From an uncultured Prevotellaceae bacterium (lineage in GTDB: Bacteria; Bacteroidota; Bacteroidia; Bacteroidales; Bacteroidaceae), in assembly GCA_947168045.1 (NCBI GenBank), contig CAMVKN010000010.1, positions 1 through 64,000 on the forward strand: a DNA stretch of 64,000 nucleotides, read 5' to 3'. The translations under genes and the position numbers were made by a program. Shown here piece after piece: positions 9,787 through 20,000 of the stretch. How positions within the stretch are numbered: position 1 is the first letter of the stretch; each line of letters opens with the position of its first letter. The notes beneath the pieces were generated by a model, which was given only the letters and a program-made list of their open reading frames with translations, searched no databases and was not told the DNA's origin.

Positions 9787-9878
9787 ATCGTTCACGATGC
9801 AAAGGTAAGGACATTTGCTCATATCGCAAGCGATTTAACTGATTATTTAGGAACGTTTAATAAAATATCGTCCGCGAT
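9787..9878. promoter_or_regulatory. three ATCG-N4-CGAT dyads in a divergent control region
   Basis: Perfect dyads ATCG-N4-CGAT lie at 9787-9798, 9823-9834 and 9867-9878. The middle one overlaps the -33 position of the minus-strand promoter (CTTG-N19-TACCTTTG, -7 box at 9800-9807) and the first lies just downstream of that -7 box. The third is about 60 bp upstream of the plus-strand -33 box. The 328-nt gap 9685-10012 otherwise holds only the two promoters. The binding regulator is unknown. Confidence 0.5.
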
Positions 9879-9936
9879 ACATCGCCGCCGCATGGCAGGC
9901 GCATTGAAAAAAAAAGGCACAAAAAAAGCTAAGATG

Positions 9937-9968
9937 TTTGTGGTTTGTTTTTTTTTTGCTTAATTTTG
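9937..9968 (+). promoter_or_regulatory. promoter of the esterase-PL11-trpF operon
   Basis: TTTG (9937-9940), a 20-bp spacer and TAATTTTG (9961-9968) form a perfect Bacteroidota promoter 45 nt before the start at 10013. It lies inside the longer open frame, which is why the upstream start is rejected. Confidence 0.65.
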
Positions 9969-10012
9969 CAGCACCGAAACAACAAACGCTAAATACATTA
10001 AGAACTACTGCT

Positions 10013-11404
10013 ATGAGACATTCGCTGACACTGCTGTCGTTGTTGCTGACAACGTCGCTTGCTGCCCAGACGCAGCGCCATTTCAATGTGTCCATCACCC
10101 CCGACGGCCAGTCCAACATGGAAGTATATCTGCCGCAGCAGCCTTCGGGCCGTGCCGTGGTGGTATGCCCTGGTGGCGGCTACAGTCACCTGGCCATGCA
10201 GCACGAGGGCCACGACTGGGCACCGTGGTTTAACGAGCGCGGCATCGCCTGCTGCGTGCTGAAGTACCGCATGCCTGGCGGCGACCGCACCATTCCTCTT
10301 GGCGATGCGCAGCAAGCCATCCGCACCGTGCGCGACTCGGCGCTGGTGTGGGGTGTCAACCCGCTTGAAGTGGGCATCATGGGCTCCTCGGCCGGTGGTC
10401 ATCTGGCCTCGGCCGTCTCCACGCACAGCGAGTTCGACTGTCGTCCCAACTTCTCCATACTCTTCTATCCCGTCATCTCCATGAACCAGCGCGATAGCCA
10501 TCGCGGGTCGTGCCTGAACTTCCTGGGCGAGGAAGGTGCGAAGGATGAGCGCTTGGTGAAGACATGGAGCAGCCAGAACGCCGTGGTGAGCCACCTCACC
10601 CCGCCGGCCATCGTCATCACCGCTGCCGACGACGGCGTGGTGCCGCCCGTGACCAACGGCGTGGCCTACTTCAGTGCCATGCGCCGTGCCGGCAATCTCT
10701 GTGCCCTCTATGCCTATCCGTCGGGCGGCCATGGCTTCGGCTTCCGCACGTCGTGGCCCTATCACGACCAGATGCTGGCCGACCTCGATGCCTGGCTGCG
10801 CTCACTGCCGCAGTCGCGCCCTGATGCCTGTCGCGTGGCGTGCATCGGCAACAGTATCACCCACGGCTCAGGCATCGACATGCAGGAGATGAAGGGCTAC
10901 CCCGCTCAGCTGCAGCGCCTGCTGGGCGATGCCTTCGTGGTGAAGAACTACGGCGTGGGTGCCCGTTGCATGATGAGCACCAGCGACCATCCCTATATGA
11001 AGGAGCTGGCCTGGCGCGATGCCCAGGCGTTCCAGCCCGACATCGTCGTCATCAAGCTCGGCACTAACGACTCGAAGGACTACCAGTGGAACCAGCAGCA
11101 GTATGAGCAGGACTACCAGGCCATGATTGACACCCTGAAGGCCCTGCCGTCGAAGCCTGCCATCTATCTGTGCACCCCCATCCGTGCCTTCAAGGACAAA
11201 TGGGGCATCACTGACAGCGTCATCGTCAACGGTGTCATTCCGTCCATACAGAAGGTGGCGCGTCGCAACCACCTGACCGTCATTGACCTGCACGGCGTCA
11301 TCACCGACAAGAAGGACATGACCGGTGACAGTATTCACCCCAATGACAAGGGGGCAGGCCTCATCGCCAAGGCCGTGGCCGATATGTTGAATCCTAAAAA
11401 ATAA
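10013..11404 (+). CDS. secreted bifunctional acetyl esterase (alpha/beta-hydrolase plus SGNH hydrolase)
   Basis: Secreted 463-residue protein with two esterase folds in tandem, likely deacetylating xylan or pectin. After a signal peptide (1-19, ending TSLAAQ) comes a BD-FAE/carboxylesterase-like alpha/beta-hydrolase (about 30-265): oxyanion PGGGYSHL, nucleophile Ser in GSSAGGHLA (near 124) and His in SGGHGFGF. The SGNH domain (about 270-460) has IGNSITHGSGID, GVGARC, LGTNDSK and the C-terminal catalytic DSIHPND. ATG at 10013 is chosen because the frame open from 9938 runs through the promoter. It is followed 6 nt later by the PL11 gene, so it should act together with rhamnogalacturonan lysis. 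Confidence 0.85.
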   Translation: MRHSLTLLSLLLTTSLAAQTQRHFNVSITPDGQSNMEVYLPQQPSGRAVVVCPGGGYSHLAMQHEGHDWAPWFNERGIACCVLKYRMPGGDRTIPLGDAQQAIRTVRDSALVWGVNPLEVGIMGSSAGGHLASAVSTHSEFDCRPNFSILFYPVISMNQRDSHRGSCLNFLGEEGAKDERLVKTWSSQNAVVSHLTPPAIVITAADDGVVPPVTNGVAYFSAMRRAGNLCALYAYPSGGHGFGFRTSWPYHDQMLADLDAWLRSLPQSRPDACRVACIGNSITHGSGIDMQEMKGYPAQLQRLLGDAFVVKNYGVGARCMMSTSDHPYMKELAWRDAQAFQPDIVVIKLGTNDSKDYQWNQQQYEQDYQAMIDTLKALPSKPAIYLCTPIRAFKDKWGITDSVIVNGVIPSIQKVARRNHLTVIDLHGVITDKKDMTGDSIHPNDKGAGLIAKAVADMLNPKK

Positions 11405-11410
11405 CCACAC

Positions 11411-14400
11411 ATGAACAACAAAAGACTTGCGGCCCTTTCACTGACGGCCCTTATCTCGCTGACCGCCTTGGGCCAGCGCCTGCAGCAGCCTGTGGCGCGC
11501 GGCGTCGTGGCTGTCAATCGTTCAGGCAATACCATACGCAGCGCGTCTTCCGCCGGCGGACAGGGCAACCTCATCAGCTGGCGCAAGCTGGCACAGGAGC
11601 CGGAGGGTACCACCTACAATGTGTACCGGCGCACGGCGGGTGCTGCCGACTTTACGAAGATGAACACCACGCCACTGAAGCGCACCAACTACGTGCCGTC
11701 TTCGCTGGCGAACAACACCGAGTATGCCGTGACGGCCATCACGCCCGACGGTCAGGAAGGACCGCTGTCTGTACCTTTCTTATATAGGACGCGAGCCTAT
11801 CCCAATGTGTGGTTTGACATCAACTACGACAACAACGTCATTCCGCGCAACGACTATCGCACGAAGTATGTCTGGCCCATGGACACCGACGGCGACGGTG
11901 AGTACGACGCCGTGGTGGTAGACCGCCTCTTTGCTGGAGCCGCTGACAGCGACGATGCGGAGAACCAGAGCGACAACACCGCCACCACGACGCACAAGAT
12001 TCAGGCCTACCGCTTCAGCGGCGAGCTGCTGTGGACCGTCGATATGGGTCCCAACGTGAACATCTGTGGCGGACAGAACGACATGGTGGTGGCGTGGGAC
12101 ATCAACTGTGACGGTCGTTGCGAGGTGCTCATCAAGAGTAGCGACGGCACCCGCTTTTGGGACAAGCAGAACGAGACCTGGGGCCGCTATGCCATGGGCA
12201 GCGCCACGGCCGACACCGACGGCGATGGCGTCGTCGACTACCGTACCCATGCCACCCGCGTGCCGCCCTTCTATGTCAGCGTCATCGACGGACTGACGGG
12301 CGAGGAGCTGGACTGCAGCGAGCTGAAGTACAGTGAGGTGCACGACGGCAGCGACACCTGGGGACGAAACACCCGTGCCAAGTACATGAGCTTCGGCTAT
12401 GCCGTCATGGACGGACACTTCAGCATCTGCTACCTCGACGGCATCCACCCCTCGCTCGTCATGGAGTGTCTGGACCGTGAGACCAACAAGACACACCACA
12501 ACTACGTCTTCACCTGGGAGTACGACTGGCCTGTGGACGGTGGCTCCCCCACCGCCACCAACTGGCATCACGACAAGACCTGGAGTCGCAACGACAAGAG
12601 CCCCTGGCCTGCCGAGTTCCACCAGCTGCGCGTGGCCGATGTTGACGGCGACGGCACTGACGAGATGATTCAGGGTGGCTACAGCGTCAACCCGAAGAAC
12701 GGTTGGTTTGCGTCACCCGGCATTGGTCATGGCGACCGCCACATCCTCTCAGACATCGACCCTGACCGTCCCGGACTGGAGGTGTACGCCATTCAGCAGA
12801 GTGCCCTCCTGGGTCAGCTGCTCTACGATGCCCGCACCGCCGAGCGCATCAAGGAGTGGTACCTGCCCAGCGTCTACGATGTGGGCCGTGGTGCCTGCAT
12901 GGACGTTGACGCCTCGCGCAAGGGCTACGAGCTGTACAGCTTTACCGACGACTATATCTACGACTGCAAGGGCGAGAAGACCAGCTACACACGCTCCGGC
13001 TGTAACATCAAGACGATGTTCGAGGGCGTGTGGTGGAACGGCGACCTGCAGCGCGAGGAGCTGTCGTCGCCCGGCGGTAGCGGCTGGGGCACCAACATGA
13101 TGATTACGCAGGTGCTGAACAAGGCGCGCCTGGCTGAGTTCTCGCAGGAGAGCACCTGGGCCACCCATGGCGGCACGGGCACGCGGCCTGCCTTCATGGG
13201 CGACATCATCGGCGACTGGCGCGAGGAGATTATCCTTGCCAAGCAGAACGCCGATGGCTGCACTGGTCTGGTGGGCTATACCACCAACATGCCCTCTGAC
13301 TACAGCATCTACTGTCTGCAGCAGGACCCTCACTACCGTGGCGACTGCACTACACGCGGCTACTACCAGCACCCCAACACCGGTTTCTATCTCGGTGGAG
13401 GCATGCCCCTGCCGCCCCTGCCGCCCGTCTTCGAGGCTGACCTGCGCTGGAAGGGCGGCACCAGTGTGGAAAGTGGCTTCTCCACTTTCGACCTGGCTCA
13501 GAAGGCCGCCTACGCCGAGGGCAAGAGCCTGATGTTCGACATCGCTGGCGACAACAGCAACCCCATCATTGTCAACCAGCCGTTTAACGCGCCCGTCATC
13601 TACCTGATGAACCCCCGCGGCCATGACTACACCTTCACTGGTAAGGGTACCACCGGCGACGGACAGCTTGTCAAGTCATTGCTTGGCACTGCCACCTTCA
13701 ATGCCAGCCTCGGCCACACGGGCAAGACGCTCATCAGCGAGGGCACCCTTGCGGTCAACGGCAGCATTGCCGGTCCTGTGGAGTTGCGTGCCAAGGGTAC
13801 GCTGGCTGGCTGCGTCATGCTGAAGGACACCATTACCTTCGAGGGGGCGCTCAACTACGAGGGATGCCGGATGGATTTGGGTAATGGCTTCAGCAGTGAG
13901 GACACCACCCCAGGCATCAAGTCGGCCAAGAGCATGGTGTTGCCAGGCAACGTCTATCTGGAACTGACGGCCGACGTGGTTGAGCCTGATTGTGTGGACT
14001 GTCCCACGGAGGCCGTCTGTGGCAGCCTCATTGTCGATGGCGACCTGACCTTCAGAAACACCAACTATGTCACCGTCAACCTTCGTTCAGACAAGGGTGC
14101 TGACTACGTGATAGCCCAGTGTACCGGTACGCTGACCTGCGACCCCGCCAAGCTGCAGACCCGCGGCTTGGAGGGCATCAACTACGACTTCGTGGTGGAT
14201 GGCAACAAGCTCATCCTGAAAATTCACGCCACGCGCGCCCCGCAGGATAACGTCGTCTGGACCGGCAGCGAAAGCGGTGTCTGGAACTACAAGGTGGAGA
14301 ACTTCTCCGTAGGTGGAGGCTCAGCCTCCACAGCCACTCCCACCGCCTTCGTCAGCGGCGATGCCGTGGTGTTCAACGCCCAGGCGCAGCGCACCACTCT

Positions 14401-16021
14401 CACCGTTCCTGAGATGATGGTCACCAACGGTGTCACCTTTGACAGCGGCACCTTCACCCTCAATGGCAACGGCGGCATCAGCGGTGCGGGTGGCGTCACC
14501 GTGAACAAGGCTGCCAGCGTGACACTGAACATGAAGTACAGCGACTACACAGGTCCTACCGTCGTCAATGGCGGCACACTGACCGTGCCCAACTTCTACG
14601 ACGGCGGCCAGGCGAGTGCCCTCGGCGCCGCTACCGCTGCCAGGGGCAACCTGCAACTCAATGGCGGCACGCTGGTGCTGTCGAAGGACAACATGGGCAC
14701 TGACCGTCAGATAGTGCTCACCGACACTGCCACCATCCGCATCGCACAGGCCAACAGCGCCCTGTCATTGAAGGGACAGGTCAGCGGTACGGGCTTCCTC
14801 GTCAAGGACGGTCCCGGACAGCTGAACTTCACCTATGGCGGTGCCAACACCTTCGCCGGACTCATCGTGCGTCGCGGCATCGTGGCCCAGGGTGCCTGGA
14901 ACAGCACCTTCGGGCGCAGCGGCTCGCCCATGGTGCTGGCTGGCGGCGAGGTGCACCAGATTGACGTGAACAGCACCTCGACCGTGCCTAACTTCAACCA
15001 TATCGTCACCGTCGAAGAAGGCACCAACAACCGCATCCTCGGCTCGTCGCGCGGTTCCATCAACGGCAGCGTGAAGGGCAAGGGCAACCTGACAGTCGAG
15101 ACACGCTATGTGCGTTGCGACGTGGGCCTGAACTTCAGCAACTACGAAGGCACGCTGACGGCCAAGGGCGGCCAGTTCCGCCTGATGTCGGGTGTCACTG
15201 ACATGAGCAAGGCCGTGCTGAAGGTGGAGGCTGGCACGAATATCGCCCATTACAACGGCGGCAGTGGCAACCAGGCCACCGCCACCCTGCGCATAGGCAC
15301 CCTGCAGGCCACCGCTGCCGACGCCGTCTTGGAAGGCACGGGCAGCACCTATATGATAGGCTACCGCAACGAGGACTCGCAGTACCGTGGACTGTTCAAG
15401 GCCAAGAGCATCACCAAGGAGGGTACGGGCCGGCTGACGCTGACCGCCACCGGACATACCTCGCCCATCACCGTCAATGGCGGTACGCTGGAGCTGACCA
15501 ACAGCACTTCGACGGCCATGACCACCGGACTCATCACGGTCAGGAAGGGCGGCACCATCACTGGCTCGGCGACGGTGCAGAACCTGACCCTGCAGCAGGG
15601 CGCCATTACACGCTGTCAGCTCGGGGCGTCGACGAACACCTGCCTGAACGTGAAGGGACTGTTGCAGCACAGTGGCGACACCATCCTTGTGGTCGTGCCG
15701 GCCACGAGGCAGCTGAAGGTAGGCGACGAGATAACCGTCTATAACGTGACGGGAAACCACAGGGGCACCTTCTTCGTGAAGTGCGAGGCCGAGGACGGCA
15801 CGGCCTATGAGCTGGACGACTCGACGCTGCTCACCGATGGCAAGCTGCGCGTGGCGGCCATCAACACCGGCATTGGGACCACCTTTGCTGACGACACGCC
15901 AGTGAACGTCTATTCAGCCGACGGCATGCTGCTGCGCAAGGATGTGCCCTTCAAGCGCGCCCTCGACAGTCTGCCTCAGGGCACTTACATCGTCGGTGGC
16001 GTGAAGATGATAAAGAGATAA
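11411..16021 (+). CDS. PL11 rhamnogalacturonan endolyase with long beta-solenoid extension
   Basis: Cleaves the rhamnogalacturonan-I backbone by beta-elimination. A signal peptide (1-21) and FN3-like segment lead into the eight-bladed propeller of PL11 (about 120-665), with Ca-binding style motifs (DTDGDGEYD, DINCDGRCE, DVDGDGTDE, DIIGDWREEI) and signature regions such as SFGYAVMDGHF and GGYSVNPKNGWF. Typical PL11 enzymes have about 600-780 residues. Here residues 690-1480 add a glycine- and threonine-rich solenoid with recurring VNGGTL motifs resembling autotransporter passenger (PATR) repeats. The end has the shared tail GTYIVGGVKMIKR. The gene is second in an operon with the esterase and abuts trpF without a gap. 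The solenoid may serve as a stalk or adhesion region; this is inference. Confidence 0.85.
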   Translation: MNNKRLAALSLTALISLTALGQRLQQPVARGVVAVNRSGNTIRSASSAGGQGNLISWRKLAQEPEGTTYNVYRRTAGAADFTKMNTTPLKRTNYVPSSLANNTEYAVTAITPDGQEGPLSVPFLYRTRAYPNVWFDINYDNNVIPRNDYRTKYVWPMDTDGDGEYDAVVVDRLFAGAADSDDAENQSDNTATTTHKIQAYRFSGELLWTVDMGPNVNICGGQNDMVVAWDINCDGRCEVLIKSSDGTRFWDKQNETWGRYAMGSATADTDGDGVVDYRTHATRVPPFYVSVIDGLTGEELDCSELKYSEVHDGSDTWGRNTRAKYMSFGYAVMDGHFSICYLDGIHPSLVMECLDRETNKTHHNYVFTWEYDWPVDGGSPTATNWHHDKTWSRNDKSPWPAEFHQLRVADVDGDGTDEMIQGGYSVNPKNGWFASPGIGHGDRHILSDIDPDRPGLEVYAIQQSALLGQLLYDARTAERIKEWYLPSVYDVGRGACMDVDASRKGYELYSFTDDYIYDCKGEKTSYTRSGCNIKTMFEGVWWNGDLQREELSSPGGSGWGTNMMITQVLNKARLAEFSQESTWATHGGTGTRPAFMGDIIGDWREEIILAKQNADGCTGLVGYTTNMPSDYSIYCLQQDPHYRGDCTTRGYYQHPNTGFYLGGGMPLPPLPPVFEADLRWKGGTSVESGFSTFDLAQKAAYAEGKSLMFDIAGDNSNPIIVNQPFNAPVIYLMNPRGHDYTFTGKGTTGDGQLVKSLLGTATFNASLGHTGKTLISEGTLAVNGSIAGPVELRAKGTLAGCVMLKDTITFEGALNYEGCRMDLGNGFSSEDTTPGIKSAKSMVLPGNVYLELTADVVEPDCVDCPTEAVCGSLIVDGDLTFRNTNYVTVNLRSDKGADYVIAQCTGTLTCDPAKLQTRGLEGINYDFVVDGNKLILKIHATRAPQDNVVWTGSESGVWNYKVENFSVGGGSASTATPTAFVSGDAVVFNAQAQRTTLTVPEMMVTNGVTFDSGTFTLNGNGGISGAGGVTVNKAASVTLNMKYSDYTGPTVVNGGTLTVPNFYDGGQASALGAATAARGNLQLNGGTLVLSKDNMGTDRQIVLTDTATIRIAQANSALSLKGQVSGTGFLVKDGPGQLNFTYGGANTFAGLIVRRGIVAQGAWNSTFGRSGSPMVLAGGEVHQIDVNSTSTVPNFNHIVTVEEGTNNRILGSSRGSINGSVKGKGNLTVETRYVRCDVGLNFSNYEGTLTAKGGQFRLMSGVTDMSKAVLKVEAGTNIAHYNGGSGNQATATLRIGTLQATAADAVLEGTGSTYMIGYRNEDSQYRGLFKAKSITKEGTGRLTLTATGHTSPITVNGGTLELTNSTSTAMTTGLITVRKGGTITGSATVQNLTLQQGAITRCQLGASTNTCLNVKGLLQHSGDTILVVVPATRQLKVGDEITVYNVTGNHRGTFFVKCEAEDGTAYELDDSTLLTDGKLRVAAINTGIGTTFADDTPVNVYSADGMLLRKDVPFKRALDSLPQGTYIVGGVKMIKR

Positions 16022-16753
16022 ATGACTCAACAAGTTGAGCGAATCGAAGCAATGACTGACATGAAGATAAAGGTATGCGGAATGCGTGACGTTGAGAACA
16101 TCCGTCAGGTAGCTGCGCTGGGCGTGGACTACATCGGAATGATATTCTGGGACCAGTCGCCACGCTATGTGGCGATGATTCCCACCCATGCGGGCATCAT
16201 CCCCGACAGGGCTGACTCCTCACCCCTCACCCCTGACCTCTCACCTCTCACCTCTCACCTCTCACCCCTGAAAGTAGGCGTCTTCGTCGACGAGATGCCC
16301 CAGAGCATCATCACCCGTGTCGTGAACTTCCAGCTGGATGTGGTGCAGCTGCATGGCCATGAGTCGCCCACGCTGATTCGTAACCTGCGTGCCACCATCG
16401 CCCCCGACCTGCGTCCTGGCATCCAGTTCTGGAAGGCCATCAGCATCAGCTCGGCCGACTGCCTGAAGGCATGCAGTGACTACGAAGACTGCGTCGATGC
16501 CTTCGTCTTCGACACGCACTGCCCCTCCGTGGGCGGCAGCGGTCGGCAGTTCGACTGGAGCATCCTCGATGCCTATCAGGGCAGCGTGCCCTTCCTGCTC
16601 AGCGGCGGCATCGGTCCTGATGACGTGCAGCGCGTCAGGACGTTCCGCCATCCGCAGTGCATGGGCATCGACTTGAACTCACGGTTTGAGATAGCTCCTG
16701 CCGTCAAGAACGTTGACCGTCTGCGTCAGTTTTTGGCCGCTTTGCGAACATAA
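16022..16753 (+). CDS. trpF: phosphoribosylanthranilate isomerase
   Basis: Tryptophan pathway enzyme converting phosphoribosylanthranilate to CdRP in the cytoplasm. The TIM barrel shows the N-terminal KVCGMRD, the VQLHGHES motif, FDTHCPSVGGSGRQFDW and LSGGIGPDDV. ATG 16022 directly follows the PL11 stop; ATG 16061 (MKIKVCGMRD) is equally plausible and fits the family start better. Residues about 65-82 are an in-frame low-complexity insert (DLSPLTSHLSPL) encoded by the family A 7-nt repeat; it lies between the IPTHAGIIPDR region and the strand KVGVFVDE. No other trp gene is near. Cotranscription with a pectin lyase is unusual and suggests relocation. Confidence 0.9.
   Translation: MTQQVERIEAMTDMKIKVCGMRDVENIRQVAALGVDYIGMIFWDQSPRYVAMIPTHAGIIPDRADSSPLTPDLSPLTSHLSPLKVGVFVDEMPQSIITRVVNFQLDVVQLHGHESPTLIRNLRATIAPDLRPGIQFWKAISISSADCLKACSDYEDCVDAFVFDTHCPSVGGSGRQFDWSILDAYQGSVPFLLSGGIGPDDVQRVRTFRHPQCMGIDLNSRFEIAPAVKNVDRLRQFLAALRT
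16216..16269 (+). repeat. 7-nt tandem repeat, family A, in frame inside trpF
   Basis: About seven units of CTCACCT/CTCACCC. It encodes SPLTPDLSPLTSHLSPL, the same peptide period as in GH115. Confidence 0.9.
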
Positions 16754-16873
16754 AAGTGGCCACTTTATGACAGCCACGCATGGAGATAATTCAGCCAGGA
16801 GCCGCTTTACGAAATTATCTCCATGCCTGGCTGAATTATCTCCATGCCTGGCTGTCATAAGTCGGCACTTTTT
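16752..16873. repeat. long palindrome (family F) after trpF, probable terminator
   Basis: Arms 16765-16799 and 16826-16860 (35 nt) are complementary except for one position and extend outward imperfectly to 16752 and 16873, ending in a T-run (CACTTTTTT). The core GAATTATCTCCATG occurs three times on one strand or the other, and again near 40480-40530. It probably ends the esterase-PL11-trpF transcript. Confidence 0.7.
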
Positions 16874-16980
16874 TAGAATAAGGTGCCGATTTTTCTCACG
16901 CACGCGCGTGTATCATGTGCGTGCGCATGCGTATACGCAAACGTTTGAGTTGACGGGCGGCCTTTTTTGTGCCTTATAAT

Positions 16981-17011
16981 TTTGTCGTTCAAATAGTTTT
17001 TCGTAACTTTG
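16981..17011 (+). promoter_or_regulatory. promoter of the GH28-GH105 fusion operon
   Basis: TTTG (16981-16984), 19 bp, TAACTTTG (17004-17011): an exact Bacteroidota promoter 27 nt upstream of the start codon at 17039. Confidence 0.7.
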
Positions 17012-17038
17012 CAACCTATTAACTAACAACTAAAACGT

Positions 17039-20000
17039 ATGAAAAGATTCCTGCCTCTGCTATTGTTATTGCTGGCTCCGTGGACGACCCGTGCCATTAG
17101 CTGGAATGACGAAGCCTATCGTCAGATAGAACAGAGCATACAGTCGCCACGACTGGAAGAAAAAATGTTCCTTGTCACTCGTTACGGCGCCAAGACCGAC
17201 GGCTCGGCTGCCGACAACCAGAAAGCCATTCAGAAAGCCATCGACAAGTGCTCGAAGAAGGGCGGCGGTCGTGTGGTGGTGCCTGCTGGCTGCAAGTTCA
17301 TCACCGCTGCCATCCATCTGAAGAGCGGCGTCAACCTCGAGATTCAGGAGGGAGCCGTGCTGCAGTTCGCCTTCGAGCCGGAGCTGTACCCCATCGTGGA
17401 GACGGTGTGGGAAGGGCTCGACTGCTACAACCTCTCACCCTGCATCTACGCCTACCAGGCACACGATGTGGCCATCACCGGGCGCGGCACCATCGACGGT
17501 GGCGGCAGCAACGACACCTGGTGGCCCTGGTGCGGTGCACAGCACTACGGATGGAAGGAAGGCATGGTCAGCCAGAAGATAGAGGCCCGTCCGCGCCTGC
17601 TGCGTGCCGGCGAGGACGGCGTGCCCATGAAGGACGAGATGGGGAACCGCAGTGCCGAGCGCACCTTCGGCCCCAAGGACGGCCTGAGGCCCCAGCTGGT
17701 GAACTTCGTCGAGTGCCAGCGCGTGCTCATCGAGGATGTCACACTGCTCGACTCGCCCTTCTGGGTCATCCATCCTGTCAGGTCCACTGATGTCATCGTG
17801 CGTCGTGTGCATATCAACAATGCCGGTCCCAATGGCGACGGCTGCGACCCCGAGAGCTGCGACCGCGTGCTCATCGAGGACAGCTTCTTCAACACCGGCG
17901 ATGACTGCATAGCCATCAAGAGCGGGCGCAACCGTGACGGCCGTGAGCATGGCATGCCCTCGCAGAACATCATCATCCGTCGCTGTGAGATGAAGAACGG
18001 TCATGGCGGCGTGGTCATCGGCTCGGAAATCAGCGGCGGCGCCAAGAACATCTTCGCACACGACTGCGTCATGGACTCGCCCAACCTCGACCGTGTGCTA
18101 CGCATAAAAACCAACTCGTGCCGTGGTGGCATCATCGAGGACATCTTCGTCAAGGACATCAAGGTGGGCCAGTGCGGTGAGAGCGTGCTGAAGATTAACC
18201 TCGACTACGACCATAACGAGATTTGCTGCCGGGGCAACAACCCCATCGTGCGCAATGTGCTGATGGAGAACGTCACCTGCCAGAAGTCGAAATATGGCGT
18301 GCTGATTATTGGTCTGGAAGACGACACGCTGGTCTACGACATCGATGTGCGCAACTGCCGCTTCGACGGCGTGCAGCAGGGCAACAGCATCACCGGCAAG
18401 GTGCGCGACGTGCGCTATGACAAGCTCTATGTCAACGGCTCTCTGGCGCTCACCGACAAGCCTTACAAGCACTACTCTGAGTGGATGACCTACTCGGAGA
18501 TGAAGCGCGTGCCACAGTCGTATATGCTCGACTTCTCCACCCGTCCGAAGTGGAGTTACGTCATGGGCATCGAGCTGGAAGGCATGCTCGACACCTATCT
18601 GCGCTATGGCGGCGATGACATACGCAAGTACTGTCAGCTGTACACCGACACGATGATTAACGAGAAGGGCGACATACGCGGCTACAACATCCTGGACTAT
18701 AACCTCGACAACATCCGCACGGGCCACTTCGTCACACGCATGTACCAGCAGTGGCCCGAGGCCAAGAACCTGATAGCCATGCAGACCATGATGAAGCAGC
18801 TGCAGGACCAGCCGCGCACCGTGGCCGACAAGGTGTACTGGCACAAGGCCATCTACGCTTACCAGGTGTGGCTCGACGGCATCTTCATGGGCCTTCCCTA
18901 CCGCTGTCTCACCGCCCCCATCACCCTCTCCCAGAACTCTCAGCGTTCCCAGAACTCCCAGCGCTCCCAGAAGTCCCAGAAAGCCATCACCGCCATCTAC
19001 GACGATGCCGTCAACCAGCTGAAGGTGACCTACGAGCGCACCCTGGACCCCGTCACGGGGCTGAACCGCCACGCCTACGACGAGACGCGCACCGCCTTCT
19101 GGAGCGACAGCGTCACCGGACTGTCGCAGCACTGCTGGGGTAGGGCACAGGGCTGGTACACCATGGCACTCATCGAGGTGCTCGACGCACTGCCCGAGGA
19201 CTATGCCCGCCGCCATGAGGTCATCGACCTGCTGCAGAAGGACCTCGACGCCGTGCTGAAGTGGCAGGACAAGAAGAGCGGCGTGTGGTATCAGGTGATG
19301 GACTCGCCCGGACGCGAGGGCAACTACTTGGAGAGCACCTGCTCAGCCATGTTCACCTACGTCCTGCTGAAGGCATACCGCAAGGGCTATGTGGGCACGA
19401 AGTATCGCGATGCGGGCATCAGGGCCTACAAGGGTATCATACAGAACTTCATCCGCGTGAACGACGACAAGACCATCTCGCTTACCAACTGTTGCTCGGT
19501 GGCTGGTCTCGGCCCCGCCGCCACACCACAGGTGGTGGCCGCCATGAAGCAGGTCAACCCCAAGGGCAAGGTGAAGGAGAACCGTCGGCGCGACGGCGGC
19601 TACGCCTACTATCTCAGCGAACCCATTCGTGACAACGACGCCAAGGGCCTTGGCCCCTTCATCTGGGCCAGTCTCGAGATGGAGATGCTGGGCTACGACA
19701 CTGACAACATCGACAAGCCCATCGACCGCAAGGCCGTGGCAGGACGCAACAATCCCGTCGTCACCGAGGCTGACCCGCTGGCATCGCTCACCGTGGGCAA
19801 CGGCCACTTCGCTACCACCGTCGACGTCACAGGGCTGCAGTCGTTCCCTTTTGACTATGAGGCAGGTGTGCCTCTGACAGCCATGTCCGACTGGGGCTGG
19901 CATAAGTTCGAAAACACCAAGGGCCTGACGCCGGCTGAGTCGGAGAAAAGCTTCGACCTGGGTCACGGCCATCAGGAGGTGTACGCCGTAGAGTACAAGG

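Noticed and set aside
16216..16269. CRISPR-like short tandem repeats
   Set aside because: Units are 7 nt without spacers and are translated; there is no array and no cas gene.
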